Of a stretch of DNA of 64,000 nt, positions 15,496 to 23,876 are shown in pieces (the stretch's first letter is position 1; each line of letters opens with the position of its first letter). A program made the translations under genes and the position numbers. The notes beneath the pieces were generated by a model, which made no database searches, was not told where the DNA came from, and was given only the letters and a program-made list of their open reading frames with translations. The stretch is from Kitasatospora phosalacinea (GTDB lineage Bacteria > Actinomycetota > Actinomycetes > Streptomycetales > Streptomycetaceae): positions 68,053 to 132,052 of the forward strand of contig NZ_JNYE01000005.1 in assembly GCF_000717185.1 (NCBI RefSeq), given 5' to 3'.

Positions 15496-16062
15496 GTGAC
15501 CACCGCCGAGACCGAGGCCGCCGGCCGCGAGCGCGGCGCCACCGTGTGGCTGACCGGCCTGCCCAGTGCGGGCAAGACCACCCTCGCGTTCGCGCTGGCC
15601 GAGCGGCTGCGCGCCGAGGGCCACCGGGTCGAGGTGCTGGACGGTGACGAGATCCGCGAGTTCCTCTCCAAGGGCCTGGGCTTCTCCCGCGAGGACCGGC
15701 ACACCAACGTCACCCGGATCGGCTTCGTCGCCGAGAAGCTGGCCGCCAACGGCGTCAAGGTGCTCGCCCCGGTGATCGCCCCGTTCGCCGACTCCCGCGC
15801 CGCGGTGCGCGAGCGGCACGCCGCCCGCGGCACCGAGTTCCTGGAGATCCACGTCGCCACCCCGGTCGAGCTCTGCTCCGAGCGGGACGTCAAGGGCCTG
15901 TACGCCAAGCAGGCGGCCGGTGAGATCTCCGGGCTGACCGGGGTCGACGACCCGTACGAGGCCCCCGAGAAGCCGGAGTTGCGCCTGCAGACGCAGGGCC
16001 GGTCGGTGGCCGAGTCCGCCGGAGAACTGCACGCCTTCCTGACCGAGAGGGGCTTGGCATGA
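15496..16062 (+). CDS. cysC: Adenylyl-sulfate kinase
   Basis: 188 aa, GTG 15496 with CAGGAGA upstream. P-loop GLPSAGKTT (21-29), the APS-kinase signature DGDEIREFLSKGLGFS, and the lid segment FADSRAAVRERH are present. It makes PAPS from APS. With an APS-type CysH in the same operon, PAPS is probably used for sulfotransferases rather than being essential to reduction. It ends in ATGA shared with cysD. Confidence 0.95.
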   Translation: MTTAETEAAGRERGATVWLTGLPSAGKTTLAFALAERLRAEGHRVEVLDGDEIREFLSKGLGFSREDRHTNVTRIGFVAEKLAANGVKVLAPVIAPFADSRAAVRERHAARGTEFLEIHVATPVELCSERDVKGLYAKQAAGEISGLTGVDDPYEAPEKPELRLQTQGRSVAESAGELHAFLTERGLA

Positions 16063-16997
16063 CCGTCACCACGCAGCGCCTGTTCCGGGCCGAGGACACG
16101 CCCTTCGCGCTGTCCCACCTGGACGCCCTCGAAGCGGAGTCGGTGCACATCTTCCGCGAGGTCGCGGGCGAGTTCGAGCGGCCGGTGATCCTGTTCTCCG
16201 GCGGCAAGGACTCCATCGTGATGCTGCACCTGGCGCTGAAGGCGTTCGCGCCCGCGCCGGTGCCGTTCGCCCTGCTGCACGTCGACACCGGGCACAACTT
16301 CCCCGAGGTGCTGGCCTACCGGGACCGCGCGGTCGCGAAGCACAACCTGCGGCTGCACGTCGCCGCGGTGCAGGACTACATCGACCGCGGCGTGCTGCGC
16401 GAGCGCGCCGACGGGCTGCGCAACCCGCTGCAGACCGTCCCGCTGCTGGACGGCATCGAGTCCAACAAGTTCGACGCCGTGTTCGGCGGCGGCCGCCGCG
16501 ACGAGGAGAAGGCCCGCGCCAAGGAGCGCGTCTTCTCGCTGCGCGACGAGTTCGGCGCCTGGGACCCGCGCCGCCAGCGCCCCGAGCTGTGGTCGCTGTA
16601 CAACGGCCGGCACGCGGTCGGCGAGCACGTCCGGGTCTTCCCGCTGTCCAACTGGACCGAGCTCGACGTGTGGCAGTACATCGAGCGCGAGGGCATCGAG
16701 CTCCCGGAGATCTACTACGCGCACCACCGCGAGGTGTTCAAGCGCGACGGCATGTGGCTGACCGCCGGCGAGTGGGGCGGCCCGAAGGAGAACGAGCCGG
16801 TCGAGACCCGCCTGGTGCGCTACCGCACCGTCGGCGACATGTCCTGCACCGGCGCGGTCGACTCCGACGCCGACACCATCGAGGCCGTGATCACCGAGAT
16901 CGCCGCCTCCCGCCTCACCGAACGAGGGGCGACGCGCGCCGACGACAAGATGTCCGAGGCCGCCATGGAAGACCGCAAGCGCGAGGGGTACTTCTAA
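16059..16997 (+). CDS. cysD: Sulfate adenylyltransferase subunit 2
   Basis: 312 aa. ATGA overlap with cysC. PP-loop SGGKDS at 47-52, followed by LLHVDTGHNFPE and GGRRDEEKARAKER, is diagnostic of CysD. It adenylates sulfate to APS together with the CysN GTPase. Usual length for the family. Confidence 0.97.
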   Translation: MTVTTQRLFRAEDTPFALSHLDALEAESVHIFREVAGEFERPVILFSGGKDSIVMLHLALKAFAPAPVPFALLHVDTGHNFPEVLAYRDRAVAKHNLRLHVAAVQDYIDRGVLRERADGLRNPLQTVPLLDGIESNKFDAVFGGGRRDEEKARAKERVFSLRDEFGAWDPRRQRPELWSLYNGRHAVGEHVRVFPLSNWTELDVWQYIEREGIELPEIYYAHHREVFKRDGMWLTAGEWGGPKENEPVETRLVRYRTVGDMSCTGAVDSDADTIEAVITEIAASRLTERGATRADDKMSEAAMEDRKREGYF

Positions 16998-16999
16998 AC

Positions 17000-18334
17000 A
17001 TGAGCACCACCCAGGCCGGCACGACCCAGACTGGCACCGCCACCTCGCTGCTGCGCTTCGCCACCGCCGGCAGCGTCGACGACGGCAAGTCCACCCTGGT
17101 GGGCCGGCTGCTGCACGACTCCAAGTCGGTGCTGGCCGACCAGCTGGAGGCCGTCGAGCACGCCTCCCGCCGCCGCGGCCAGGAGGCCCCCGACCTGGCG
17201 CTGCTGACCGACGGCCTGCGCGCCGAGCGCGAGCAGGGCATCACCATCGACGTGGCGTACCGCTACTTCGCCACCGCCCGGCGCCGGTTCATCCTCGCCG
17301 ACACCCCGGGGCACGTGCAGTACACCCGCAACATGGTCACCGGCGCGTCCACCGCCGAGCTGGCCGTGGTGCTGGTCGACGCCCGCAACGGCGTGGTCGA
17401 GCAGACCCGCCGGCACGCCGCGGTCGCCGCCCTGCTGCGCGTCCCGCACGTGGTGCTCGCGGTCAACAAGATGGACCTGGTCGAGTACGCGGAGCCGGTG
17501 TTCGCCGCCATCGCCGAGGAGTTCACCGCGTACGCGGCCTCGCTCGGGGTCAAGGACGTCGTGGCGGTGCCGATCTCGGCGCTGGCCGGCGACAACGTGG
17601 TCGAGCCCTCCGCGCACATGGACTGGTATGGCGGCCCGACCCTGCTGGAGCACCTGGAGACCGTGCCGGTCGGCACCGACCCGAGCGCCGAGCCGGCCCG
17701 CTTCCCGGTCCAGTACGTGATCCGGCCGCAGAGCGAGGAGTTCCACGACTACCGCGGCTACGCGGGCCAGCTGGCCTCCGGCGTGCTGCGGGTCGGCGAC
17801 GCGGTGACGGTGCTGCCCTCGGGCCACACCAGCACCGTCGCGGCGATCGACGCGCTCGGCGTCGCCACCGAGATCGCCTGGGCCCCGCAGTCGGTGACGG
17901 TCCGCCTCGCCGACGACATCGACATCTCCCGCGGCGACCTGATCGCGGCCGGCCCGCTGCCCGTCCCCACCAAGGACGTGCAGGCCACGGTCTGCCACCT
18001 GAACGAGCGTCCGCTGCACGTCGGCGCGAAGGTGCTGCTCAAGCACACCACCCGCACCGTGCGCGCCCTCGTCAAGGAGATCAGCTACCGCATCGACATC
18101 GACTCGCTCGAACAGCGCTCCGGCGCCGAGGGGTTGAACGTCAACGACATCGGCCACGTGGTGCTGCGCACCGCCGAGCCGCTGGCCCTCGACGACTACA
18201 CCGACAACCGCCGCACGGGCTCGTTCGTCCTGATCGACCCGTCCGACGGCACCACGCTCACCGCCGGCATGGCGGGCGAGGCGTTCGACACCGTCAGCAC
18301 CACCGACGCTTCCCAAGAGGAGGACTGGGTCTGA
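17000..18334 (+). CDS. cysN: Sulfate adenylyltransferase subunit 1 (GTPase)
   Basis: 444 aa from ATG 17000, 2 nt after the cysD stop. EF-Tu-like GTPase: G1 GSVDDGKST (24-32), G3 DTPGH, G4 NKMD, then beta-barrel domains ending in LLIDPSDGTTLTAGM-like sequence. It couples GTP hydrolysis to APS formation by CysD. There is no fused CysC domain, consistent with the separate cysC gene. Confidence 0.96.
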   Translation: MSTTQAGTTQTGTATSLLRFATAGSVDDGKSTLVGRLLHDSKSVLADQLEAVEHASRRRGQEAPDLALLTDGLRAEREQGITIDVAYRYFATARRRFILADTPGHVQYTRNMVTGASTAELAVVLVDARNGVVEQTRRHAAVAALLRVPHVVLAVNKMDLVEYAEPVFAAIAEEFTAYAASLGVKDVVAVPISALAGDNVVEPSAHMDWYGGPTLLEHLETVPVGTDPSAEPARFPVQYVIRPQSEEFHDYRGYAGQLASGVLRVGDAVTVLPSGHTSTVAAIDALGVATEIAWAPQSVTVRLADDIDISRGDLIAAGPLPVPTKDVQATVCHLNERPLHVGAKVLLKHTTRTVRALVKEISYRIDIDSLEQRSGAEGLNVNDIGHVVLRTAEPLALDDYTDNRRTGSFVLIDPSDGTTLTAGMAGEAFDTVSTTDASQEEDWV

Positions 18335-18447
18335 TGCCCAGCGAGGCGTTCTCGGGCATGGACAAGGAAGGCGGCCGCATCGGCAGCGGCGTCCTCGGCA
18401 GCGGCCAGGGCGGCCTGACGCGATGTGGGGGCGGACAGGGGCGCTGA
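18334..18447 (+). CDS. Possible 37-aa ORF coupled to cysN
   Basis: ATG 18334 shares its A with the cysN TGA stop and has AGGAGGA 10 nt upstream. The product is Gly-rich with a single Cys (LTRCGGGQGR). No family known. It may be a second small regulatory ORF before the transporter genes, or chance. Confidence 0.3.
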   Translation: MPSEAFSGMDKEGGRIGSGVLGSGQGGLTRCGGGQGR

Positions 18448-18461
18448 GCCCCTGTCACCGG

Positions 18462-18508
18462 GCCCGCACGCCGCTGTTCCTTCCCACAGCAGGAACGGCG
18501 GAGGCGGC
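18462..18508 (+). promoter_or_regulatory. Imperfect hairpin before the sulfonate transporter genes
   Basis: CGCCGCTGTTCC pairs with GGAACGGCGG across an 11-nt loop with one mismatch or bulge. It lies in the gap between cysN and the binding-protein gene. It may reduce readthrough from the cys genes. Confidence 0.3.
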
Positions 18509-18578
18509 CCGGCCCCGGCAGCACGACGTCAGGCACACCCAGTGCGCGACCTTCCTCCTCTCGAACGGGACACCTCTC

Positions 18579-19721
18579 ATGGCACCGAGCACCGAGCTCA
18601 CCCATACCTCCGCACGCCCCCGCGCCGGCCGGATCAGACGCGCCGCCGTGGCGGCCGTCGCCGTACTGACCACCGCGGGCCTGCTGTCGGCCTGCTCGTA
18701 CGGCTCCAAGAGCGACGACAAGGCCTCCGCCGAGCCCGCCGCGAGCGGCGCGAAGCTCTCCGTGGACACCGTGAAGATCGGCTACTTCGCCAACCTCACC
18801 CACGGCACCGCGCTGGTCGGCCTCAAGCAGGGCATCATCCAGCAGGAGCTGGGCGGCACCCGGATCAAGGCCCAGGTCTTCAACGCGGGCCCGGCCGAGA
18901 TCGAGGCGCTGAACGCCGGCTCGATCGACATCGGCTGGATCGGCCCCTCCCCGTCGATCAACGGCTACACCAAGTCCGAGGGCAAGTCGCTGAGGATCAT
19001 CAGCGGTTCGGCCTCCGGCGGCGTCAAGCTGGTCGCCAACCCGGACAGGATCAAGTCCCTGGACGACCTCAAGGGCAAGAAGATCGCCACCCCGCAGCTC
19101 GGCAACACCCAGGACGTCGCCCTGCTCAACTACCTCGCGGAGAAGGGGTACCACGTCGACGCCCAGACCGGCGACGGCGACGTGAAGGTGCTGCGCACCG
19201 ACAACAAGGTCACCCCCGACGCGTACAAGTCCGGCTCCATCGACGGCGCGTGGGTGCCCGAGCCGACCGCCTCCAAGCTGGTCAGCCTCGGCGCGAAGGT
19301 CCTGCTCAACGAGAAGGACGTCTGGCCGGACAAGAAGTTCGTCATCACCAACCTGATCGTCTCGCAGAAGTTCCTCAAGGAGCACCCGGACGTCGTGGAG
19401 GCCGTGCTGCGCGGCTCGGTGAAGACCAACGCCTGGATCAAGGCCAACCCGGCCCAGGCCAAGGACGTCGCCAACGCCCAGATCAAGGCCGACGCGGGCA
19501 ACTCCCTGGACGCCGCGATCCTCGACCCGGCCTGGCAGGACATCGACTTCATCGACGACCCGCTGGCGGGCACCCTGCAGGCCGAGGCCGACCACGCCGT
19601 CACCGCCGGACTGCTGAAGAAGCCCAACCTGGCCGGGATCTACGACCTGACCCTGCTCAACAAGGTGCTGAAGGAGAACAACCAGCCCGCCGTCGCCGAC
19701 GCCGGACTCGGCACCAAGTAA
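18579..19721 (+). CDS. ssuA: ABC transporter substrate-binding lipoprotein, aliphatic sulfonate/taurine type
   Basis: 380 aa from ATG 18579. The signal peptide ends in the lipobox LLSAC with lipidated C39. The mature domain matches SsuA/TauA proteins: VKIGYFANLTHGTALVG, NAGSIDIGWIGPSPSINGY, then a DGAWVPEP segment. It binds a sulfonate-like ligand outside the membrane for the SsuB-SsuC importer encoded next. The location directly after cysN supports a sulfur source as substrate; sulfate itself is less likely for this fold. Confidence 0.88.
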   Translation: MAPSTELTHTSARPRAGRIRRAAVAAVAVLTTAGLLSACSYGSKSDDKASAEPAASGAKLSVDTVKIGYFANLTHGTALVGLKQGIIQQELGGTRIKAQVFNAGPAEIEALNAGSIDIGWIGPSPSINGYTKSEGKSLRIISGSASGGVKLVANPDRIKSLDDLKGKKIATPQLGNTQDVALLNYLAEKGYHVDAQTGDGDVKVLRTDNKVTPDAYKSGSIDGAWVPEPTASKLVSLGAKVLLNEKDVWPDKKFVITNLIVSQKFLKEHPDVVEAVLRGSVKTNAWIKANPAQAKDVANAQIKADAGNSLDAAILDPAWQDIDFIDDPLAGTLQAEADHAVTAGLLKKPNLAGIYDLTLLNKVLKENNQPAVADAGLGTK

Positions 19722-19848
19722 GTCTCCAGGCCCCGAGGTCCGCGCCCCGCGCCCGCCCAACCGATGCCCACTCACCGGGCGGGCCGCGGGGCCGGACCCC
19801 GGACACCGATCCCTTCCCTGCCCGGAACCACACCCGCAGGAGGTGCCC

Positions 19849-20652
19849 GTGACCACGGCACTGACCACCTCGCCCGCCGCCGCCGGCGCGGGCCGCCCGG
19901 ACGGCGACACCGCCGTCCGGATCTCGCACGTGCACAAGACCTTCGGCCGCCCCGGCACCGCCGCACCGGTGCTGGAGGACATCAACCTCACCGTCGCACC
20001 CGGCGAGTTCGTCACCCTGCTCGGCGCCTCCGGCTGCGGCAAGTCCACCCTGCTCAACCTGGTGGCCGGCCTGGACAGGCCGACCTCCGGCACCATCGAG
20101 GTGCCCGGCGGCCGCCCCGCCCTGATGTTCCAGGACCACGCGCTGTTCCCCTGGCTCACCGCGGGCCGGAACATCGAACTCGCGCTGCGCCTGGCCGGCG
20201 TCCCCAAGGAGGAGCGCCGCCCCGAGGCCGAGCGGCTGCTCGAACTCGTCCGCCTCGGCGGCTCGTACAAGAAGCGCGTCCACGAGCTGTCCGGCGGCAT
20301 GCGCCAGCGCGTCGCGCTGGCCCGCTCGCTCGCCCAGGGCTCCCAGGTGCTGCTGATGGACGAGCCGTTCGCCGCGCTCGACGCCATCACCCGCGACGTC
20401 CTGCACGACGAGATCACCCGGATCTGGGCGGAGAAGCAGCTCGCCGTCCTGTTCGTCACCCACAACGTCCGCGAGGCCGTCCGCCTCGCCCAGCGCGTCG
20501 TGCTGCTCTCCTCCCGCCCCGGCCGGGTCGCCAAGGAGTGGCGCATCGACCTGCCGCAGCCGCGCCGCATCGAGTCCGCCGGGGTCGCGGATCTGTCCAT
20601 CGAGATCACCGAAGAACTGCGTGGGGAGATCCGCCGCCATGTCCAGCACTGA
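19849..20652 (+). CDS. ssuB: ABC transporter ATP-binding protein, sulfonate type
   Basis: 267 aa. GTG 19849 is preferred because GGAGG sits 6 nt upstream; GTG 19843 overlaps that site. Walker A GASGCGKST (59-67), signature LSGGMRQR and Walker B VLLMDEPFAALD are intact. The ABC signature and LFVTHNVREAVRLA are typical of the SsuB/TauB group. It energises import with the permease encoded in overlap. Confidence 0.92.
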   Translation: MTTALTTSPAAAGAGRPDGDTAVRISHVHKTFGRPGTAAPVLEDINLTVAPGEFVTLLGASGCGKSTLLNLVAGLDRPTSGTIEVPGGRPALMFQDHALFPWLTAGRNIELALRLAGVPKEERRPEAERLLELVRLGGSYKKRVHELSGGMRQRVALARSLAQGSQVLLMDEPFAALDAITRDVLHDEITRIWAEKQLAVLFVTHNVREAVRLAQRVVLLSSRPGRVAKEWRIDLPQPRRIESAGVADLSIEITEELRGEIRRHVQH

Positions 20653-21541
20653 CACCGCCGCCCCCCTCACCAAGGACGGGTCCGCCGACTCCGCGAGCGT
20701 CGAGGCCGGCCTCGACGCCCTGGAGACCGTCCAGGCGCAGCGCACCCCGGTCTCCGCGGTGCTGCGCCAGAAGGTCCTGCCGCCGGTCCTCGGCGTGGTG
20801 CTGGTGCTGGCCGTCTGGCAGATCGCCTACAGCCTGGACCTCACCACCCCCGACAAGCTCCCCAGCCCCGCCGACGTCTGGCACTCGCTCACCGAGCTCT
20901 GGTACGAGGGCACGCTGTTCTCGATCATCTGGACCAGCGTCTGGCGCGGCCTGTCCGGCTTCGCGCTGTCCGTCGTCATCGGCACCCCGATCGGCCTGGT
21001 CGTCGCCCGGATCAAGCCGGTGCGGGCCGCGCTCGGCCCGGTCCTGTCCGGCCTGCAGTCGCTGCCCTCGGTGGCCTGGGTGCCCGCCGCGATCATCTGG
21101 CTCGGCATCACCAACTCCGCCATGTACGCGGTCATCCTGCTCGGCGCCGTCCCGTCCATCGCCAACGGCCTGATCAGCGGCATCGACCAGGTCCCGCCGA
21201 TCTACCTGCGGGCCGGCCAGACCCTCGGCGCGACCGGCCTGCGCGGCGCCCGGCACATCCTGCTGCCCGCCGCCCTGCCCGGCTACCTGGCCGGCCTCAA
21301 GCAGGGCTGGGCGTTCTCCTGGCGCTCCCTGATGGCCGCCGAGCTGATCGCCGCCTCCCCCGACCTGGGCCTGGGCCTGGGCCGCTACCTGGAGAACCAG
21401 CGCGAGTTCTCCAACATGTCCGGCGTGCTGCTCGGCATCCTGCTGATCCTGTTCGTCGGCGTCGCCATCGACCTGCTCGTCTTCTCCCCGCTGGAGCGCC
21501 GCGTCCTGCGCAGCCGCGGCCTCCTCGTCCACTCCCGCTGA
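20639..21541 (+). CDS. ssuC: ABC transporter permease, sulfonate type
   Basis: 300 aa, ATG 20639 within the end of ssuB (14-nt overlap). About six membrane segments follow a polar N-terminus of 45 residues. The EAA loop region reads RAGQTLGATGLRGARHILLPAALPGY in part, contacting SsuB. The family is binding-protein-dependent transport permease BPD_transp_1. Confidence 0.92.
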   Translation: MSSTDTAAPLTKDGSADSASVEAGLDALETVQAQRTPVSAVLRQKVLPPVLGVVLVLAVWQIAYSLDLTTPDKLPSPADVWHSLTELWYEGTLFSIIWTSVWRGLSGFALSVVIGTPIGLVVARIKPVRAALGPVLSGLQSLPSVAWVPAAIIWLGITNSAMYAVILLGAVPSIANGLISGIDQVPPIYLRAGQTLGATGLRGARHILLPAALPGYLAGLKQGWAFSWRSLMAAELIAASPDLGLGLGRYLENQREFSNMSGVLLGILLILFVGVAIDLLVFSPLERRVLRSRGLLVHSR

Positions 21542-21546
21542 ACCCC

Positions 21547-22479
21547 ATGACCCCCCGTACCACGCGCACCGCACGCACCGCCCCCGCGCCCCCACCAAGG
21601 CGCGGGGCCCGACCCGACCGCCAGGACTCCCCCGCCACCTCCGAGCCCCGTCAGGGGCGCGGGGAACTGCGCGCCGCGGCAGGGCACCTCCCGCAGCCGG
21701 GCACCGCCGCCCCCGCGCGCCGTGCGCCCGCCCCGGCGGGTACGCCGCCGCTGCTGCTGCTCGCGCACGGCTCCCGCGACCCGCGCCACGCCGCGACCGT
21801 CGAGGCCCTCGCCGCCGCCGTCCGCGTCCTGCGCCCCGAACTGCCGGTCACCACCGCGTACCTGGACCACTGCGCCCCCCGCATCGCCCAGGTCGCCCCG
21901 CGGCTGACCGACGCGATCGCCGTGCCGCTCCTGCTGAACCGCGCCTTCCACGCCAAGCACGACATCCCGGCCGCCCTGCGCGCCGCCGGGTCCGCGATCC
22001 CGGTCGCGGACGTCCTCGGCCCCTCCCCGCTGCTGCTGGACGCCCTCGACCGCCGCCTCGCCGAGAGCGGCCTGGACGTCGCCGATCCGGCCGTCCGGGC
22101 CCGCACCGGCGTCGTGCTGGCCGCCGCGGGCTCCTCCGACCCGGCCGCCAACGCCACCACCCGGGCCGTGGCCGCCGAGTGGCGCCGCACCCGCGGCTGG
22201 GCCGCCGTGACCACCGCGCACGCCTCCGGGGCCGGGCCGACCGTCCCCGACGCCCTCGCCGCCCTGCGCGCGGCCCCGGCCGTCCGCACCACCGCCGTCG
22301 CCCCGTACCTGCTGGCCCCCGGCCTCCTCCCGGACCGGATCGCCACCGCCGCGACGACCCACACCGCCGACCACCTCGCCCCGGTCCTGGGCGCCGCCCC
22401 CGAGCTGGCCCGCCTGGTCCTGGCCCGCCACACCGAGGCCGCCCGCACCGTCGGCGCCCCGGCCGCGCACTCCGCCTGA
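21547..22479 (+). CDS. Sirohydrochlorin chelatase, CbiX/SirB family
   Basis: 310 aa. Two CbiX-like halves: LLLLAHGSRDPRHAATVEAL, and later VVLAAAGSSDPAAN with PYLLAPGLLPDRI. It inserts metal (ferrous iron for siroheme) into sirohydrochlorin, matching the siroheme need of Sir. The first about 65 residues are disordered and Arg/Pro-rich, and no ribosome binding site precedes ATG 21547. A copy of a short sequence frequent in Streptomyces genomes (21651-21673) lies within this N-terminal extension, so the true start is uncertain. Confidence 0.85.
   Translation: MTPRTTRTARTAPAPPPRRGARPDRQDSPATSEPRQGRGELRAAAGHLPQPGTAAPARRAPAPAGTPPLLLLAHGSRDPRHAATVEALAAAVRVLRPELPVTTAYLDHCAPRIAQVAPRLTDAIAVPLLLNRAFHAKHDIPAALRAAGSAIPVADVLGPSPLLLDALDRRLAESGLDVADPAVRARTGVVLAAAGSSDPAANATTRAVAAEWRRTRGWAAVTTAHASGAGPTVPDALAALRAAPAVRTTAVAPYLLAPGLLPDRIATAATTHTADHLAPVLGAAPELARLVLARHTEAARTVGAPAAHSA
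21651..21673 (+). repeat. Dispersed Streptomyces-type repeat motif (GGGGCGCGGGGAACTGCG)
   Basis: The sequence starting TCAGGGGCGCGGGGAACTGC is familiar from many dispersed intergenic copies in Streptomyces genomes. Here it falls inside the annotated N-terminus of the chelatase gene. Recognition is from memory of such genomes, not from a search. Confidence 0.4.
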
Positions 22480-22536
22480 CGCCGCCGCCCGGCGGTCGGC
22501 CTCCTCTCCCGTTCGGCCGGGGGAGCCGACGCTCCG

Positions 22537-23046
22537 TCAGCCGTTCGACCGCGGCCCGGAATCGGCGAGGCGTTCGTGCACCCACGGGTCCGCGGCGTGC
22601 CGCGCGGCCTCCCGGCGGGCCGCCCGGAACCGTTCCGCGAGGTCCCCGTACGGGGCGTCCGCCCACCGCCAGGCGCCGACCGCGCACGCCTGCCGCAGCG
22701 GGGGGCCGCCCTCGACCGCGGCGACCAGTTCCTCCTGCAGCCGCCGTCGCCCGCCCGCGAGCACCAGCACCTGCGCCAGCCAGCACGGCGAGGAGGGGTC
22801 GTCGTCGGCCAGCAGCGCGTCCAGCACCGGCCCGTAGTGGGTGCGGGCCGCGGCCCGGTCCTCGGCCAGGTGCCGGTAGGCGGCCTGCCGCTTGTGCCCG
22901 ATCCGGTGGTACTGCGCGTACCCGGGGGCCCGCGCGTCCAGTGCGGCGACCCGCTCGTCCGGTTCGGTCCGGACCTCGACGCCGAGCACCGCGAGCAGCG
23001 CGTCCAGCGCCGCCTCCTGCGCGTCCAGCCGCGCTCCCCGCTCCAC
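22537..23046 (-). CDS. Hypothetical alpha-helical protein
   Basis: 169 aa from GTG 23046. Predicted mostly helical with many Ala, Arg and Glu residues (LAEDRAAARTHYGPVLDALL, ACWLAQVLVLAGG-like segments), reminiscent of HEAT-type or TPR-type packing. No catalytic motif. A possible promoter GTGACA-17 bp-CAAATT lies just upstream on the minus strand (about 23080-23120). It is divergent from the MarR gene and may be its target. Confidence 0.7.
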   Translation of the reverse strand: MERGARLDAQEAALDALLAVLGVEVRTEPDERVAALDARAPGYAQYHRIGHKRQAAYRHLAEDRAAARTHYGPVLDALLADDDPSSPCWLAQVLVLAGGRRRLQEELVAAVEGGPPLRQACAVGAWRWADAPYGDLAERFRAARREAARHAADPWVHERLADSGPRSNG

Positions 23047-23150
23047 TCCGACCGCCTCTCCTCCCCGCCGGTACTTGCAGGCGCGGGAATTTGCGTACCT
23101 CGAATAAGCTTGTCACCGGTAGGACCCCACCGACGGAGGGAGCACGGGCC

Positions 23151-23621
23151 ATGACCCGACCGGACCCCGGCCTGGCGCACGGCTGGTGCGCCCTCACCGC
23201 CCTGCACGGCCGGATCGAGGCCCACGTCGAACGGGCCCTCCAGGCCGGGCACGAGCTGAGCGTCCGCGAGTTCTCCGTGCTGGACGTGCTCTCCGACCAG
23301 CACGACGGCGACGGCGGCCACTTCCGGATGAACCAGCTCGCCGACGCGGTCGTGCTCAGCCAGAGCGCCACCACCCGCCTGGTCACCCGGCTGGAGGACC
23401 GCGGCCTGCTGGCCCGCTACCTCTGCCCCACCGACCGCCGCGGCATCTACACCAACGTCACCGCGGACGGCCTCGCCCTGCTCGCCGAGGCCCGCCCCAC
23501 CAACGACCGCGCCCTCGCCGAGGCCCTCGACAGCGCCGAGCGGCGCCCCGAGCTCGCCCCGCTGGTGACCGCCGTCCGCGCCCTCTCCGCACCCGCGCCC
23601 GCCGACGCGCCCGCGGGCTGA
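23151..23621 (+). CDS. MarR family transcriptional regulator
   Basis: 156 aa, ATG 23151 with CGGAGGGAG upstream. The winged helix is clear: LSVREFSVLDVLS, MNQLADAVVLSQSATTRLVTRLEDRGLLARY, then DRRGIYTNVTADG as the wing. MarR proteins act as dimers and respond to small ligands or oxidants. The intergenic region with the divergent hypothetical gene is the probable operator. Confidence 0.93.
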   Translation: MTRPDPGLAHGWCALTALHGRIEAHVERALQAGHELSVREFSVLDVLSDQHDGDGGHFRMNQLADAVVLSQSATTRLVTRLEDRGLLARYLCPTDRRGIYTNVTADGLALLAEARPTNDRALAEALDSAERRPELAPLVTAVRALSAPAPADAPAG

Positions 23622-23817
23622 GCACCGTTCCTCCACCGCGGGCACCGCCCCGGACGGAACCGTACGACTGGCGGGCGACCGCGCCGCACGCCCCGATGCC
23701 TGCTAGGCCCGGCTGCTGCTCGCCGTCCCCCTCGCCCGCCGAACCCGCACCGCCGCGCCCGGCCCCACCCGCCCGGACGGCCGCCGCGCCGTGGTCCCGC
23801 AGAGCTCCGACGCCGAC

Positions 23818-23851
23818 GGGCCCGGAAACCGCCATCGCGGTCTCCGGGCCC
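23818..23851. terminator. Bidirectional terminator hairpin
   Basis: GGGCCCGGAAACCGC pairs with GCGGTCTCCGGGCCC across a 4-nt loop with one mismatch. It lies between the convergent MarR and helicase genes. Confidence 0.85.
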
Positions 23852-23876
23852 GTCCCAGGCTCTGGCGGCCACCCGG

